64,000 bases of DNA. It comes from TMED109 sp002171375. Lineage in GTDB: Bacteria; Pseudomonadota; Alphaproteobacteria; TMED109. The translations under genes and the position numbers were made by a program. A model generated the notes under the pieces. The model saw only the letters and a program-made list of their open reading frames with translations. It did not search any database and was not told the origin of the DNA. Below are positions 63,702-64,000 of this stretch, one piece after another. Positions within the stretch are counted from its first letter, which is position 1, and every line of letters starts with the position of its first letter. Location of the stretch: NCBI GenBank assembly GCA_965657505.1, contig CBFHON010000002.1, forward strand, positions 62,001 to 126,000. Reading direction: 5' to 3'.

Positions 63702-64000
63702 TTAATTAATTTTTATTCTTTTAAGCGCACCTTCTAATATCCAAGAGGCAGCTGAAGAGTCTATTAAATTCTTTCTTTTACTCCTAGATAAATCTAGTTC
63801 TTGTATCATAATTTTTTCTACGGCTTGTGACGAATATCTTTCATCCCAAAATAGTAATGGAAGTTTTAAGGTTTTATTAATCTCTTCTGCTAATCTTCTT
63901 ATAGATTGAGCTTTTTTTCCAGGTTTACCATTTAGATTAACCGGTCTACCAACTATAATTGCTGATATATCATTATTAGATATAACACTTTCAATAATTC
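63702..64000 (-). CDS. ruvX: Putative Holliday junction resolvase / pre-16S rRNA nuclease RuvX (YqgF), C-terminal part
   Basis: About 99 residues enter from the right window edge and end at TAA (63704-63702). IIVGRPVNLNGKPG, WDERYSSQAVEKIM and DSSAASWILEGAL are the YqgF family blocks, with the catalytic DER and final Asp. The N-terminus lies outside the window. It is the gene upstream of pyrB, 57 nt away on the same strand. Confidence 0.88.
   Translation of the reverse strand, partial: IIESVISNNDISAIIVGRPVNLNGKPGKKAQSIRRLAEEINKTLKLPLLFWDERYSSQAVEKIMIQELDLSRSKRKNLIDSSAASWILEGALKRIKIN

Noticed and set aside
1..64000. CRISPR arrays, insertion sequences, prophage and toxin-antitoxin genes
   Set aside because: No regularly spaced repeats, transposase, integrase or phage structural genes were found while reading; all long frames resolve to housekeeping or catabolic genes.

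Overview
The window looks like a piece of a streamlined, AT-rich (about 30% G+C by eye, not counted) alphaproteobacterial chromosome, probably from a marine or other free-living small-genome lineage. Lineage markers are an ALAS-type hemA, a CBP3-type ubiquinol-cytochrome c chaperone gene beside YceD-rpmF-plsX-ihfA-merR, the rpiB-glyA-nrdR-rib-nusB-thiL block, the rplM-rpsI-argC block, the aminotransferase-hom-glpX-recJ block, and an EipB (DUF1849) gene. Genes are tightly packed: no gene-free stretch exceeds 300 bases, many operon genes overlap by 1-25 nt, and four convergent pairs share interleaved stop codons. I saw no phage genes, insertion sequences, CRISPR arrays or rRNA genes.

Layout. 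1-374 is the tail of a membrane glycosyltransferase. 470-6667 holds an ACAD10/11-type acyl-CoA dehydrogenase with its APH-like kinase, then (minus strand) a 2-hydroxyacid oxidase, an SDR, nadK and moaA. 6793-11146 is a plus-strand catabolic operon: two-subunit ThDP decarboxylase, acyl-CoA dehydrogenase, CaiB/BaiF CoA-transferase and HTD2-like hydratase. 11143-18079 (minus) holds a DmdC-type acyl-CoA dehydrogenase, an FAD 2-hydroxyacid dehydrogenase, Sua5, an aminotransferase and a UxaA-type dehydratase. The last is divergent from a FAH hydrolase/2-hydroxyacid dehydrogenase/SDR operon, and together these suggest sugar-acid catabolism. 21603-33729 is core metabolism: hemA, an alanine/Na+ symporter, rpiB, glyA, nrdR, riboflavin synthesis, nusB, thiL and a K+-independent H+-pyrophosphatase. 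33773-37742 is bamE, the cytochrome bc1 chaperone, lipid and ribosomal genes, ihfA, a MerR regulator and tRNA-Pro(GGG). 37745-46640 covers sulfur and amino-acid metabolism and ribosomal proteins L13/S9. 46643-54689 is recJ, sugar-nucleotide genes and clpS-clpA. 54686-57958 is envelope and small-molecule genes plus the short rpmG. 58032-64000 (minus) is topA, plsY, a pseudo-dihydroorotase, pyrB and the ruvX fragment.

Most unusual finding. The aspartate carbamoyltransferase (PyrB, 62493-63644) carries a Cro/CI-like helix-turn-helix domain fused in frame to its N-terminus, with no possible internal start between the two parts. Immediately upstream, an inverted repeat TTACC-N5-GGTAA lies inside a promoter-like TTGACA element, and the next gene encodes a dihydroorotase-like protein that has lost its metal ligands. 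Together they suggest a self-regulating, DNA-binding ATCase, which I do not know to have been described.
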